Shown here: piece after piece, positions 33,328-43,252 of the stretch
Numbering within the stretch: position 1 is the first letter of the stretch
How the letters are laid out: each line of letters starts with the position of its first letter
Origin: Parvibaculum sp.
GTDB lineage: Bacteria > Pseudomonadota > Alphaproteobacteria > Parvibaculales > Parvibaculaceae
Length of the DNA stretch: 57,431 nucleotides
Reading direction: 5' to 3'
Assembly: GCF_030651915.1 (NCBI RefSeq)
Contig: NZ_JAUSBV010000006.1
Span: 1 to 57,431, forward strand
The notes under the pieces: model-generated
What the model saw: only the letters and a program-made list of their open reading frames with translations
Told to the model about the DNA's origin: nothing
Database searches by the model: none
Program-made: the position numbers and the translations under genes

Positions 33328-34998
33328 GTGAGCGGCTTCTCGAATCTTCTGCAATCCTTGGGATTGGTGCGTCTCTTGACGCTCGGCCTCGTGGCGGCGG
33401 TGTTGCTGGGCTTCTTCGCCTATATCGGTATGCGTTACAGCAGCGAGCCCAAAGCGCTCCTGTTCGCCGACGTCGCGGTCGAAGATGCGTCGAAAATGAT
33501 CGGCGCGCTCGATGTCCTGAAGGTGCCCTACGAACTGCGCGGCGACGGTAGCATGATCTATGTGCCGCAGAGTCAGGTGCTCCGTCTGCGCATGTCACTC
33601 GCCGAACAAGGTCTGCCCGCGGGCGGAACGGTGGGCTATGAAATCTTTGACAACGCCGACGCGCTCGGAACAACAAGTTTCCTGCAGAACATCAATCATT
33701 TGCGTGCGCTTGAAGGTGAACTCGCGCGCACCATCCGTTCGATCGACGGGATCGACGCTGCACGCGTCCATCTTGTCCTTCCCGAGCGCGAACTCTTTTC
33801 CCGCGACCGGCGCGAGCCGACAGCCTCGATCGTACTCAAGGTGTCACGCAACACACTGGCAACGCAGCAGGTCAAGGCAATCCAGTACCTCGTCTCTTCG
33901 GCCGTTGACGGCTTGGCGCCTTCGCGCGTTTCGATCGTCGACGAACGCGGCACATTGCTCGCCAGCGGCACAGGAGACGACAGTCAGTCAATGATGGCGT
34001 CGTCGGTCGAAGAACGTCGCTCGACATATGAGAACCGCTTGCGGACATATGTTGAAAACATCGTCCAGCGTGTGGTCGGTATCGACAAGGTGCGCGTCGA
34101 AGTGACAGCACAGATGGACTACAACCGCGTTACACAAACATCCGACACTTTCGATCCTAATGGCCAGGTTGCGCGCTCGACACAATCCGTCGAAGACACG
34201 TCCACCAGCGCGGACGGCGCCGGCAATGATGGCGTTACAGTAGGCAACAATCTGCCGAACGCCAACCAGGCAGGACAAGAAGGCACTTCAGCTTCGCGAC
34301 AGGCGGCAACACGAAGCGAGGAGACAATCAACTACGAGATTTCGCGCACGACAAAAACAGAGGTTCTCGAGCCGGGCCGCGTCACGCGCCTTTCGGTTGC
34401 GGTCCTCGTCGACGGCTCCTATACGTCGGATGCAGAAGGCAACACAATCTATGCCCCCAGATCCGAAGGGGAACTTCAGAAAATTGAAGCGCTGGTCAAG
34501 TCCGCGATGGGATATGACACCGCTCGCGGCGACCATGTCGAAATCGTGAATCTCCAGTTTGCCGCCGCACCAATTCTTGATGCAGGCGCCGAAGAGCCAA
34601 TCGAGACGGGTTTTATGAACCTGACGGGCTCGGACGTTATGCGCATCGTTGAAATGGCCGTTGTCGCCATACTTGCCATCGTTGCGATGTTGTTCGTCTT
34701 TCGGCCGCTCATGACGCGGCTCGCCAGCGCGTCGGGTCGCGTATCGGGCGGGTACGCTCTGGCCGGTTCAGCGGGCGCACAAACTGTTGCCTTGGGAATG
34801 GCGGGCGACGAAGACGGCAACGCCTCGGCCGGCGCCCTGCCCGCGCCCGAGCAGTCGAACGAAAATATGATGATCGACATCGCTCAGGTCTCAGGCAAGG
34901 TCAAGCAATCCTCGGTTCGGAAAATCGGCGAACTCGTGACCGGCCACCCCGACGAATCCATTTCGATCCTGCGCAGCTGGCTGCACGAGAGTGCTTGA
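33328..34998 (+). CDS. fliF: Flagellar MS-ring protein FliF
   Basis: A 556-aa protein. GTG 33328 is chosen over TTG 33325 because GAGG lies 7 bases upstream. It has two membrane segments (about 13-33 and 438-460), the ring-building motif NINHLRALEGELARTIRSIDGIDAARVHLVLPE (about 120-152), and a C-terminal cytoplasmic tail that contacts FliG. It forms the MS ring, the base of the flagellar motor in the inner membrane. It starts the fliF-G-H-N-flbD series. Confidence 0.95.
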   Translation: MSGFSNLLQSLGLVRLLTLGLVAAVLLGFFAYIGMRYSSEPKALLFADVAVEDASKMIGALDVLKVPYELRGDGSMIYVPQSQVLRLRMSLAEQGLPAGGTVGYEIFDNADALGTTSFLQNINHLRALEGELARTIRSIDGIDAARVHLVLPERELFSRDRREPTASIVLKVSRNTLATQQVKAIQYLVSSAVDGLAPSRVSIVDERGTLLASGTGDDSQSMMASSVEERRSTYENRLRTYVENIVQRVVGIDKVRVEVTAQMDYNRVTQTSDTFDPNGQVARSTQSVEDTSTSADGAGNDGVTVGNNLPNANQAGQEGTSASRQAATRSEETINYEISRTTKTEVLEPGRVTRLSVAVLVDGSYTSDAEGNTIYAPRSEGELQKIEALVKSAMGYDTARGDHVEIVNLQFAAAPILDAGAEEPIETGFMNLTGSDVMRIVEMAVVAILAIVAMLFVFRPLMTRLASASGRVSGGYALAGSAGAQTVALGMAGDEDGNASAGALPAPEQSNENMMIDIAQVSGKVKQSSVRKIGELVTGHPDESISILRSWLHESA

Positions 34999-35007
34999 GG
35001 ACAATCC

Positions 35008-36033
35008 ATGGCTACCGCACCAAAAATCAAAGACGAAAAAGTCCTCTCCGGTCCCCAGAAGGCCGCGATCTTCATGCTCGCGCTCGGCGCCGACGACGCG
35101 GCCCCGCTCTGGAACATGTTCGATGAGGACGAAATTCGGGAACTCTCCCAGATCATGTCATCCCTTGGAACGGTCCAGGCCGGATCGGTTGAAAAACTGC
35201 TGGTCGAGTTCGCATCGAAAGTCTCGGGTACAGGTGCGCTTGTCGGTTCTTATGAATCGACCGAACGGTTGCTTATGCGCTTCCTGCCCGAAGATCGGGT
35301 CGTTTCGGTTATGGACGAAATTCGTGGGCCGGCCGGTCGCACGATGTGGGAAAAGCTTGGCAATGTGAATGAGACCGTGCTCGCGACCTACTTGAAAAAT
35401 GAATACCCGCAGACCGTTGCTGTCGTCCTCACAAAGATTCGCGCCGAGCACGCTGCACGCGTGCTGGCCAACCTCCCGGAAGACTTTGCGCTCGAAGTGG
35501 TGACCCGCATGTTGCGCATGGAATCCGTACAGAAGGAGATTCTCGACAAGGTCGAGCAGACGCTGCGGTCGGAGTTCATGTCAAATCTGTCACGCACGAA
35601 CCGCCGCGACAGTCACGAATTGATGGCCGAAATCTTCAATCATTTCGATCGCCAGACCGAGGGTCGTTTCCTCGCAGCACTCGAAGAGCGCACAAGGGAA
35701 TCGGCCGATCGAATCAAGGCATTGATGTTCACGTTTGAAGATCTCGGCAAACTCGACCCGGGATCCGTCCAGACACTGCTGCGCGCGGTCGACAAGAACA
35801 AGCTGGCGATCGCGCTCAAGGGCGCCTCCGATACGCTCCGCGATCTCTTCTTTGCCAATATGTCCGAACGCGCCGGAAAGATTCTGCGCGAAGACATGGA
35901 GATGATGGGACCGGTCAGGCTGAAAGATGTCGATGAAGCGCAGACGAACATGGTCAACGTTGCCAAAGACCTTGCCAATAATGGCGAGATCATGATCGCA
36001 GCCGATGGCGCTGACAACGAGCTGATCTATTGA
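35008..36033 (+). CDS. fliG: Flagellar motor switch protein FliG
   Basis: A 341-aa protein, the normal length. The C-terminal domain contains the charged residues that meet the stator ([29 protein letters not shown] and the later [25 protein letters not shown]). The middle domain has the EHPQ-like [12 protein letters not shown]. FliG sits on the cytoplasmic face of the MS ring and generates torque. It is 9 bases after fliF. Confidence 0.95.
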   Translation: MATAPKIKDEKVLSGPQKAAIFMLALGADDAAPLWNMFDEDEIRELSQIMSSLGTVQAGSVEKLLVEFASKVSGTGALVGSYESTERLLMRFLPEDRVVSVMDEIRGPAGRTMWEKLGNVNETVLATYLKNEYPQTVAVVLTKIRAEHAARVLANLPEDFALEVVTRMLRMESVQKEILDKVEQTLRSEFMSNLSRTNRRDSHELMAEIFNHFDRQTEGRFLAALEERTRESADRIKALMFTFEDLGKLDPGSVQTLLRAVDKNKLAIALKGASDTLRDLFFANMSERAGKILREDMEMMGPVRLKDVDEAQTNMVNVAKDLANNGEIMIAADGADNELIY

Positions 36034-36071
36034 TTACCGGAGCATCGTCACCGGAACCTCGGACAAATCGA

Positions 36072-36752
36072 ATGAAGCACGCTGTGAAGTTCACCTTTGA
36101 TACGCACTTTGACGAACCGTCGTCGCATTCGGCGATTGATGCGCCGGCACGTCGAAATCCGACGGTGGCCGACATTGAGCGGGCACGAAGCGAGGGCTAT
36201 GCAGCCGGTTTTGCCGCCGGCGATGCCGAGGCGACGGCACGCGCCGATCGCGACGTACAAATGGCGATGAATGAATTGGCTTCAGGCGCAGCCACCCTGA
36301 TCGCCGCAATGGAGGCGAAATCGAGGGCTCTGACCGCAGATGCGGTGCAGATGGCTGTCACATGCGCAAGAAAACTCGCGCCGGCGTCAATCGCGGCTCG
36401 ACCGGAAACCGAGATCGAAGCCGTCGTCCGCGATTGCCTTTCACACCTCAATCGTGAGCCTCACATTCTCCTCCGTGTCTCGGCATCGCTCGTCGACCGA
36501 CTTAAGGACAAAGTCGATCACATGGCGATGGAGCGAGGCCTGACAGGCCGCATTATCCTTCTCGGCGAACCCGACATGAGCGGCGGAAATTGCGTCGTCG
36601 AGTGGGCGGACGGTGGTGTCGTTCGATCCTACGAAGACATCGAAAGCGAGATCATGAAAATCGTCGCCCGCTACATCGAAACGCTGGACGCGCAAGACGC
36701 CAATGGCCTTTCCATGCCTGAGTTCGGTATGGCGGACAGCGACAGATCCTGA
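36072..36752 (+). CDS. fliH: Flagellar assembly protein FliH (FlbE-like)
   Basis: A 226-aa protein. Start 36072 is chosen; an in-frame upstream TTG at 36030 has poorer support. It has an early conserved segment (EGYAAGFAAGDAEATARADRDVQMAMNEL, about 41-70) followed by a helical stalk, and the C-terminal domain binds FliI (DHMAMERGLTGRIILLGEPDMSGGNCVVEWADGGVVRS). It regulates the export ATPase. Short alphaproteobacterial FliH proteins are often named FlbE. The gene is on the opposite strand from its partner fliI, 8 kb away. Confidence 0.88.
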   Translation: MKHAVKFTFDTHFDEPSSHSAIDAPARRNPTVADIERARSEGYAAGFAAGDAEATARADRDVQMAMNELASGAATLIAAMEAKSRALTADAVQMAVTCARKLAPASIAARPETEIEAVVRDCLSHLNREPHILLRVSASLVDRLKDKVDHMAMERGLTGRIILLGEPDMSGGNCVVEWADGGVVRSYEDIESEIMKIVARYIETLDAQDANGLSMPEFGMADSDRS

Positions 36753-36783
36753 CACTGAAAGACTTTCCCAAGGAGTAGATCCG

Positions 36784-37140
36784 ATGGCCGACCAGGAAGA
36801 AGAAATGGCACTGCCAGACCTCGCAAACGCAGCGGACCTGCCTGCGGCGGCCGATGACACGCAGACCGCCGAAGACGAAGAGAGCATACGGTCCGCGCAC
36901 GACCTCGAAGCGGTGTTCGATGTTCCCGTGAATGTTTCGGCGGTACTCGGCAAGACGCACATCGAGGTATCAAACCTCCTCAAGCTCGGGCGAGGCGCCA
37001 TCGTCGAGCTTGATCGCAAGGTCGGTGAAGCGATCGACATTTATGTCAATGACCGCCTTGTGGCACGCGGCGAGGTCGTCGTCGTCGATGATCGCCTCGG
37101 CGTCACCATGACCGAAATCGTCAAGGGCGGCGTGAACTGA
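36784..37140 (+). CDS. fliN: Flagellar motor switch protein FliN
   Basis: A 118-aa protein. The N-terminal 45 residues are acidic and low-complexity; the C-terminal SpoA domain (VPVNVSAVLGKTHIEVSNLLKLGRGAIVELDRKVGEAIDIYVNDRLVARGEVVVVDDRLGVTMTEIV) is complete. It forms the C-ring base, binding FliH for export. AAGGAG lies about 10 bases upstream. No fliM gene is present in the window. Confidence 0.94.
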   Translation: MADQEEEMALPDLANAADLPAAADDTQTAEDEESIRSAHDLEAVFDVPVNVSAVLGKTHIEVSNLLKLGRGAIVELDRKVGEAIDIYVNDRLVARGEVVVVDDRLGVTMTEIVKGGVN

Positions 37141-37205
37141 TCGCGACCGCGACATAGCATTCGTTTTTTGAGCAAGTAGAGATAAAGAAAGTAGAGGAGC
37201 CGCAG

Positions 37206-38573
37206 ATGCGCCTTCTGATCGTCGGAACCCTGAACGGACAGCTCTCCACCGCCACCAAAATGGCGATGGCCAAGGGCGCCAAGGTCACACATACCGAAAC
37301 GGTCGATCAGGCGATCGATACGTTGCGTTCGGGACGCGGCGCTGACCTCATGATGGTCGACGTTGCGGCCGATATCGGCAACCTTATCCTTCGGCTGCAA
37401 AGCGAGCATATTTGCATCCCGGTTGTCGCCTGCGGCGTCGAAACAGACGCCCGAGCAGCGGTCAACGCCATCCGCGCCGGCGCCAAGGAATACATTCCCC
37501 TGCCGCCCGACGCGGAGCTTATCGCCGCTGTTCTGTCCGCTGTCGCAGAGGAAAGCCGCGCGCTGGTCTTCCAGGATCCAAAAATGGCGAATGTCGTGAA
37601 GCTCGCCGATCAGGTTGCGGCATCGGAAGCCAGCATTCTGATCACCGGCGAATCGGGCACTGGCAAGGAAGTGATGGCTCACTATGTCCATGGCCGCTCA
37701 CTGCGCCGCGACAAGCCCTTTATCTCGGTCAACTGCGCCGCAATCCCGGAAAATCTGCTTGAATCCGAGCTCTTTGGCCACGAGAAGGGTGCCTTCACCG
37801 GCGCGATCGCGCGCCGCATCGGCAAGTTTGAGGAAGCAGATGGTGGCACCCTCCTCCTCGACGAAATCAGCGAAATGGATGTCCGCCTTCAAGCAAAACT
37901 CTTGCGCGCCATCCAGGAACGTGTGATCGATCGCGTCGGTGGAAAAACGCCTGTACGGGTCGATATCCGCATCATCGCCACGTCGAACCGCGACCTTCAG
38001 ACGGAAGCCCGCGCCGGCCGCTTCCGCGAAGATCTCTTTTACCGCCTGAACGTGGTCAACCTGCAGCTACCCCCGCTGCGCGATCGTCCGGCCGACATCA
38101 TGGCCCTGTCCGATCACTTCGCGGTGCGCTATGCGCGCATCAACGGCCTGGCGTCGAAGCCGTTTTCGGTTGAGGCGCGGCGCTTTCTTGCTCATCACCG
38201 TTGGAGCGGCAATGTCCGCGAGCTCGAGAATACGATGCATCGCGCCGTGCTGCTGGCGACAGGGGATGAAATTGACATAGAGGCCATCCGGCTTCCCGAT
38301 GGATCGCGCCTCGACGACATGAATCTGGGCGATGTCGCCCACAAAGCGGCGGCGGCGGCCGACGCCGTCTCCCGCGCCTTCGTCGGAAAGACGGTCGCCG
38401 AAGTCGAACAGGATCTGATCCTGCAAACGCTCGACCACTGCCTCGGCAATCGCACCCACGCCGCCAACATTCTCGGGATATCGATCCGGACGCTCCGCAA
38501 CAAGCTGAAGGAATACGGCGAGCATGGCGCCTCCATTCCGACTCCGGGTGAAGCGCGCCCGCAATTCGGCTGA
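37206..38573 (+). CDS. flbD: FlbD, sigma54-dependent flagellar activator
   Basis: A 455-aa NtrC-type protein. It begins with a degenerate receiver (1-115; Asp52 is the only obvious acceptor-like residue). The AAA+ domain has Walker A GESGTGKE (148-155) and the sigma54-contact loop GAFTGA (195-200). A Fis-type HTH (THAANILGISIRTLRNKLKEYG) ends it. In Caulobacter FlbD activates late flagellar sigma54 promoters and represses fliF. It follows fliN by 65 bases and could act on the sigma54 promoter before fliK. Confidence 0.93.
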   Translation: MRLLIVGTLNGQLSTATKMAMAKGAKVTHTETVDQAIDTLRSGRGADLMMVDVAADIGNLILRLQSEHICIPVVACGVETDARAAVNAIRAGAKEYIPLPPDAELIAAVLSAVAEESRALVFQDPKMANVVKLADQVAASEASILITGESGTGKEVMAHYVHGRSLRRDKPFISVNCAAIPENLLESELFGHEKGAFTGAIARRIGKFEEADGGTLLLDEISEMDVRLQAKLLRAIQERVIDRVGGKTPVRVDIRIIATSNRDLQTEARAGRFREDLFYRLNVVNLQLPPLRDRPADIMALSDHFAVRYARINGLASKPFSVEARRFLAHHRWSGNVRELENTMHRAVLLATGDEIDIEAIRLPDGSRLDDMNLGDVAHKAAAAADAVSRAFVGKTVAEVEQDLILQTLDHCLGNRTHAANILGISIRTLRNKLKEYGEHGASIPTPGEARPQFG

Positions 38574-38612
38574 ACTTTGGCAACCTTCCGTATGTCCTTC
38601 GAAAGCTAGAAG

Positions 38613-40748
38613 ATGAGCGACACGAGTTCCGCCGCAACGAAGATCGCATCGACCGGAGGCCCGAGCCTCTTCGGTGTAACTGCGGGTGGCGCCCTGACCA
38701 GCCTCGCCAAGCGAGGGGACCTCGCGCTGGCCTTTGGTGTGATGGCGATCATCGTCGTGTTGATCCTGCCTCTCCCGGCCTTCCTGCTCGACTTCTCTCT
38801 GGCGATCTCGATTACCTTCTCCGTTCTGGTGCTGATGACAGCGCTTTTCATTCAGAAGCCGCTGGAGTTCAGTGCCTTCCCGACAGTGCTCCTCATCGCC
38901 ACCATGCTGCGCCTCGCCCTCAACCTCGCCTCGACGCGCCTGATCCTGGGCGAAGGACACGAGGGCACAGACAGCGCCGGCAAGGTCATCGAAGCCTTCG
39001 GCAACTTCGTGATGCAAGGCAACTTCGTAATCGGCATCATCGTCTTTGCGATCCTCGTTATCGTCAACTTCGTCGTCATTACCAAGGGCTCGGGTCGCAT
39101 CGCCGAGGTTGCGGCACGGTTCACGCTCGACGCCATGCCAGGCAAGCAGATGGCGATCGACGCCGACCTGTCCGCCGGCCTGATCGACGAGAACGAGGCA
39201 CGCACGCGGCGATCCAATCTCGAAAAGGAAAGCTCCTTCTTCGGCGCCATGGACGGCGCCTCGAAGTTTGTTCGTGGTGACGCGGTCGCCGGCTTGCTAA
39301 TCACCTTCATCAACATTGTCGGCGGCATCGTAATCGGTGTGGCGCAGAACGGAATGAGCTTCGGCGACGCCGCCCACACATACACATTGCTCACGATCGG
39401 CGACGGCCTCGTCAGCCAAATTCCTGCCCTGATTGTGTCGACTGCCGCCGGCTTGCTCGTATCGAAGGCAGGCGTCGAGGGTCCTGCCGATGAAGCTTTG
39501 TTCGATCAGCTTTCAGGTTATCCGCAGGCCCTTGGCATGTCGTCTTTCGTGATGGGAACGATGGCATTGCTGCCCGGTCTGCCGGCCATTCCCTTCCTGC
39601 TACTGGCCGGAGGAACGGGGGGTCTTGCCTTCTATCTGACGACATCGAGAAAGAAAACCGCCGACGACATTGTCGACGCGCAGGAACGCGAGGCCGCAGC
39701 CGTACCTGTGGCGGACGAGCCGATCGGCACGGCACTGAGAATGGACGAGCTTCGGCTGGAAATCGGCTATGCGTTGTTGCCGCTGATCAATGGCAAGGAT
39801 CACAAGAAGCTTACCGACCAGATCAAGGCACTCCGCCGGCAGATCGCCAGCGACATGGGATTTGTGATGCCGTCCGTCCGAATTCTCGACAATGTGCAAC
39901 TCGACGCCAATGGCTATGTCATCCGCGTCAAGGAAGTCGAGTCCGGTCGCGGTGACGTCTATGTTGGTCAGCTTCTGGTCATGGACCCGCGGGGTGATCA
40001 AATCCAGCTTCCCGGCCTGCACACGACGGAGCCGGCCTTCGGCCTGCCCGCGACCTGGATCGACGAGGGCCTGCGCGAGGAAGCGTCCTTCCGCGGCTAC
40101 ACCGTCGTCGATCCGCCGACGGTCCTGACGACGCATTTGACGGAGATCATCAAGGACAATATGGCCGAGTTGCTGTCCTATGCCGAAGTGCAGAAGCTGC
40201 TCGACGAGCTGGGCAAGGAGCACAAGAAGCTGGTCGACGATCTCGTGCCCTCACAAATTACGGTTACAGGAATCCAGCGCGTGCTTCAGACCCTTCTGAC
40301 CGAGCGTATCTCGATCCGCGATCTCCCAACCATCATGGAAGGGATCGCCGAGGCGGTCGGCCACACCCAGAGCCTGACGCTGATCACCGAGCACGTGCGT
40401 GCGCGCCTTGCCCGGCAGATCTGTGCCGCGCACATGGACGCCGACAGCGCGGTACCGCTCGTCACCCTGTCGCCGCGTTGGGAGCAGGCTTTTGCCGAGG
40501 CGCTGATCGGTCAGGGCGAGGACAAACAACTTGCCATGCAGCCGTCCATGCTCCAGGAGTTCATTGCCGCGATGCGCGACAGGTTCGAAGATGCCGCGCG
40601 CGCAGGCGAGGTGCCCGTACTTCTCACCAGTCCTGGCGTCCGGCCCTACGTCCGCTCGATCATCGAACGCTTCCGGCCCCAGACTTTTGTTATGTCGCAG
40701 AACGAAATTCACCCGCGTGTCAGGCTGCGTACAGTCGGTACAGTGTGA
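38613..40748 (+). CDS. flhA: Flagellar export gate protein FlhA
   Basis: A 711-aa protein. Eight membrane segments occupy about residues 30-330, with the FHIPEP signature region (LNLASTRLILGEGHEGTDSAGKVIEAFGNFVMQGNFVIGIIVFAILVIVNFVVITKGSGRIAEVAARFTLDAMPGKQMAIDADL) conserved. The C-terminal 350 residues form the nonameric cytosolic ring that receives substrates. It is the energy-coupling gate of the flagellar type III secretion system. The start codon is ATG 38613, with a weak ribosome site. Confidence 0.96.
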   Translation: MSDTSSAATKIASTGGPSLFGVTAGGALTSLAKRGDLALAFGVMAIIVVLILPLPAFLLDFSLAISITFSVLVLMTALFIQKPLEFSAFPTVLLIATMLRLALNLASTRLILGEGHEGTDSAGKVIEAFGNFVMQGNFVIGIIVFAILVIVNFVVITKGSGRIAEVAARFTLDAMPGKQMAIDADLSAGLIDENEARTRRSNLEKESSFFGAMDGASKFVRGDAVAGLLITFINIVGGIVIGVAQNGMSFGDAAHTYTLLTIGDGLVSQIPALIVSTAAGLLVSKAGVEGPADEALFDQLSGYPQALGMSSFVMGTMALLPGLPAIPFLLLAGGTGGLAFYLTTSRKKTADDIVDAQEREAAAVPVADEPIGTALRMDELRLEIGYALLPLINGKDHKKLTDQIKALRRQIASDMGFVMPSVRILDNVQLDANGYVIRVKEVESGRGDVYVGQLLVMDPRGDQIQLPGLHTTEPAFGLPATWIDEGLREEASFRGYTVVDPPTVLTTHLTEIIKDNMAELLSYAEVQKLLDELGKEHKKLVDDLVPSQITVTGIQRVLQTLLTERISIRDLPTIMEGIAEAVGHTQSLTLITEHVRARLARQICAAHMDADSAVPLVTLSPRWEQAFAEALIGQGEDKQLAMQPSMLQEFIAAMRDRFEDAARAGEVPVLLTSPGVRPYVRSIIERFRPQTFVMSQNEIHPRVRLRTVGTV

Positions 40749-40768
40749 TCTAGGAGAGGTTTCCTTGC

Positions 40769-41914
40769 ATGCGACTCAGGACGTTTCTCGCAGAGTCGAT
40801 GACAGATGCCATCGAACAAGTGCGCAATGCCCTCGGAGACGATGCGATCATCGTCTCGTCTCACGAGGATGGTACCGGTTCGGTTGAAGTCACGGCGGCG
40901 GTGGAAAACACGCGGCCAGGCTTCATCGGCGCACAGTCCGAGCCGGACGCCGACGAAGCCTCCGGCATGGAAAATCGCATCGAACAGATGCTGCATGCGC
41001 GTCTGCAAATGCCGGTGAGCACGGGCGCCGCGGAATTCAACGCCGTGCAGAGAGACCCTGTCATCGCCTTCAGCAAGGCGGTGATCGCGACCGCGCTTGA
41101 GGCACACGCAGTTCCGTCGGATTTGAGAGACGACCTGCTGGCCGCCGCGATCGCACTCGATCACGGCGACGCTATCGCGGCATTGGCCGGCGCGCTGGAA
41201 GCACGTCTCGGATTCGAACCATTGCCGATTCGCCCTCAGGCCCCCGTCATGGTGGTCGGCCTGCCGGGCGCCGGAAAAACCGTAACGCTGGCGAAGCTGG
41301 CCGCACGTGCCGTCGTGGACGGTGCACCCGTCGATATCATCACAACCGATACAGCACGAACGGGCTCTGTCGCGCAAAGCGAAGCCTATGCACATCTCAT
41401 CGGGGTTCATCTTCGTCGTGCTGAGAGTGTCGATGCATTGTCGCTGTTACTTGACGAACGGAACCCCTCTTCCGGGACACCGCTGGATCGATCTGCGCGG
41501 CCCTGCTTCATCGATATGGCAAGCACCAACCCTTTTGACCGCAACGAATTCGCCGCGCTTTGGCAATGGGCGCAAAACGCGCGCCTGGCAGCTGGCGTCG
41601 AACCCGTTCTGGTTCTTTCCGCCTTCGGCGACGCCGACACATCGCGCGAAGCGGCCGTCGAGTACGCTCGCCTTGGTGCGCGCCGCATCGTCGCAACGCA
41701 CATCGACATCGCGCGCCGCATCGGTTCCGTCCTGGCCGCCGCCGATGCGTCTGGAATGGCGATCGCACAGATCAGCGTTACGCCGTATCTCGCTCGCGGA
41801 CTGGCGCAGGCGAATGCCTATGTTTGTGCACGCATGATATTGAACGGCAGCTCAGCATCCTCCGAAGGGGCGGCTACATCAACGACAAAACGTCAAGCGG
41901 GAAAACTGACATGA
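40769..41914 (+). CDS. flhF: FlhF-like SRP-family GTPase with altered G motifs
   Basis: A 381-aa protein with an N-terminal MRLRTFLAESMTDAIEQVRNALGDDAIIVSSHE domain typical of FlhF and an SRP-type NG core. The P-loop is GLPGAGKTVTLAKLA (about 163-177) and G2 DTARTGSVAQ is conserved. The DTAGR motif is FIDMASTN and TKLD is replaced by THID. FlhF places the flagellum at the pole with FlhG. Loss of consensus in G3 and G4 implies weakened or altered nucleotide handling. It overlaps flhG by 4 bases. Confidence 0.88.
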   Translation: MRLRTFLAESMTDAIEQVRNALGDDAIIVSSHEDGTGSVEVTAAVENTRPGFIGAQSEPDADEASGMENRIEQMLHARLQMPVSTGAAEFNAVQRDPVIAFSKAVIATALEAHAVPSDLRDDLLAAAIALDHGDAIAALAGALEARLGFEPLPIRPQAPVMVVGLPGAGKTVTLAKLAARAVVDGAPVDIITTDTARTGSVAQSEAYAHLIGVHLRRAESVDALSLLLDERNPSSGTPLDRSARPCFIDMASTNPFDRNEFAALWQWAQNARLAAGVEPVLVLSAFGDADTSREAAVEYARLGARRIVATHIDIARRIGSVLAAADASGMAIAQISVTPYLARGLAQANAYVCARMILNGSSASSEGAATSTTKRQAGKLT

Positions 41915-42729
41915 ACCCCACGCGCATGATCCAGGTCGCTTCGGGAAAAGGCGGGGTCGGGAAGACGTGGTTCTCCGTCTCGATTGCGCATGCGCTCGCC
42001 GGAGCGCATCGGCGCGTACTCCTTTTTGATGGTGATCTGGGCCTCGCTAACATCGATGTCCAGCTCGGCCTCTCGCCGCGCCATGATCTCGGCGATGTAA
42101 TTTCCGGCCGTGTGTCGCTCGCAGATGCGATCGCGACCTATCGCCCGCAGTCGATGGGAGGCGCAGACGCGGGCGGAACTTTCGACATTCTGGCGGGCAA
42201 GTCCGGATCTGGCGTATTGAGTGCCCTGACCCGACCCGAAGTTGCCGGCCTTGCGGCCGGCTTGTCGGTTCTGAGCGATACTTACGACCACGTCGTGTCC
42301 GATCTGGCGGCCGGCCTCGATCAGTCCGTTCTGTCTCTGTGCACCAATGGTGGTATCACGATTGTCCTGGTCAGCGACGAGCCAACCTCTCTCACCGACG
42401 CTTACGCGTTTATCAAGTTGCTGACGATGCAGGAACCAGGAGCTGACATTCGCATCGTCGTTAACATGGCGAATGACAAGAACCACGCCCGCCGGACTCA
42501 TGCGGCATTAACCAACGCAAGCCGCAACTTCCTTGGTATCGACCCGCCATTTCTCGGATTCATTCCAAGAGATGAACTGGTCCGCGACGCCATTCGACAC
42601 CAAACACCAATTCTCTTTCGGCATCCGCAGGCCAAGGCGAGCGAGGCGGTACGAAGAATCGCCAGAGAAATCCTCATTCTTTCCGCTGGAAACTCCCGGC
42701 TTCCGGCATCCGCCTTAAGGCCCGCATGA
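41911..42729 (+). CDS. flhG: FlhG/MinD-like ATPase
   Basis: A 272-aa ParA/MinD-type ATPase. The deviant Walker A GKGGVGKT (12-19), FDGDLGLANIDVQLGL (about 41-56) and NMANDKNHARRT are characteristic of FlhG/FleN, which controls flagellar number together with FlhF. Its ATG overlaps the flhF stop (ATGA at 41911-41914), so the two are made together. The C-terminal membrane-binding helix cannot be confirmed by eye. Confidence 0.9.
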   Translation: MNPTRMIQVASGKGGVGKTWFSVSIAHALAGAHRRVLLFDGDLGLANIDVQLGLSPRHDLGDVISGRVSLADAIATYRPQSMGGADAGGTFDILAGKSGSGVLSALTRPEVAGLAAGLSVLSDTYDHVVSDLAAGLDQSVLSLCTNGGITIVLVSDEPTSLTDAYAFIKLLTMQEPGADIRIVVNMANDKNHARRTHAALTNASRNFLGIDPPFLGFIPRDELVRDAIRHQTPILFRHPQAKASEAVRRIAREILILSAGNSRLPASALRPA

Positions 42730-42855
42730 CGGTTTTGCGACGCAGGCTGATGTTTTTGCGCTGCAAACCGCTAGACCTTGTCTCATTTTGGTCTAACCTC
42801 TCCCCGAACCGCCTGAAGCCCCACTTGTGTGGTGGCAGACGGGCTGGCGGATCAT

Positions 42856-42878
42856 GCCGGAAGAGGGGCTCTTCCGGC
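42856..42878 (+). promoter_or_regulatory. Leader hairpin before a small membrane protein gene
   Basis: GCCGGAAGAG (42856-42865) and CTCTTCCGGC (42869-42878) form a perfect 10-bp stem with a 3-base loop, 24 bases before the ATG at 42902 and without a T run. It may be a leader control element or an mRNA stabiliser. Confidence 0.4.
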
Positions 42879-42901
42879 GAGTAAAGTTTAGGGGGAACTC
42901 G

Positions 42902-43252
42902 ATGGAACTTACGGAATATCTCAATCAGGTGCTCGACCTGGCACGGCAGGGGTTCGACACCGTTAACACGATTCAAGCGGTTATCATCGCGTTGATCGCA
43001 GCATTCGTAATGAGCCGCTACACACGAATTCTCGTGGTTGCGGCCGGCGCAACAATCATTCACGAACTGATCAATATTGGGCGGGTCGCTTACGGCGCGC
43101 GAGGCGAGGGCGACGTTGCCGGCAAGGCCACGGAGCTGCTCGCGGGTTACGTCAACCTCGAAGTTCTGCAACTTGTTGGTATTCGCTTTGTCGGCTTCCT
43201 GGTCGTGATCAGCCTGATCTATCTTGTTCGGCGGATTCTGTTCCGCGGCTAG
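42902..43252 (+). CDS. Small membrane protein in the flagellar locus
   Basis: A 116-aa protein with two or three hydrophobic helices (IQAVIIALIAAFVMSRYTRILVVAAGATIIH at about 25-55, and LQLVGIRFVGFLVVISLIYLVRRIL at about 90-114), joined by a charged loop (GARGEGDVAGKATELLAGYVNLE). I do not recognise the family. It follows flhG by 172 bases with a hairpin leader. It ends overlapping the yajQ stop codon by 3 bases, tail to tail. A role in the flagellar pole is suggested only by location. Confidence 0.72.
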   Translation: MELTEYLNQVLDLARQGFDTVNTIQAVIIALIAAFVMSRYTRILVVAAGATIIHELINIGRVAYGARGEGDVAGKATELLAGYVNLEVLQLVGIRFVGFLVVISLIYLVRRILFRG

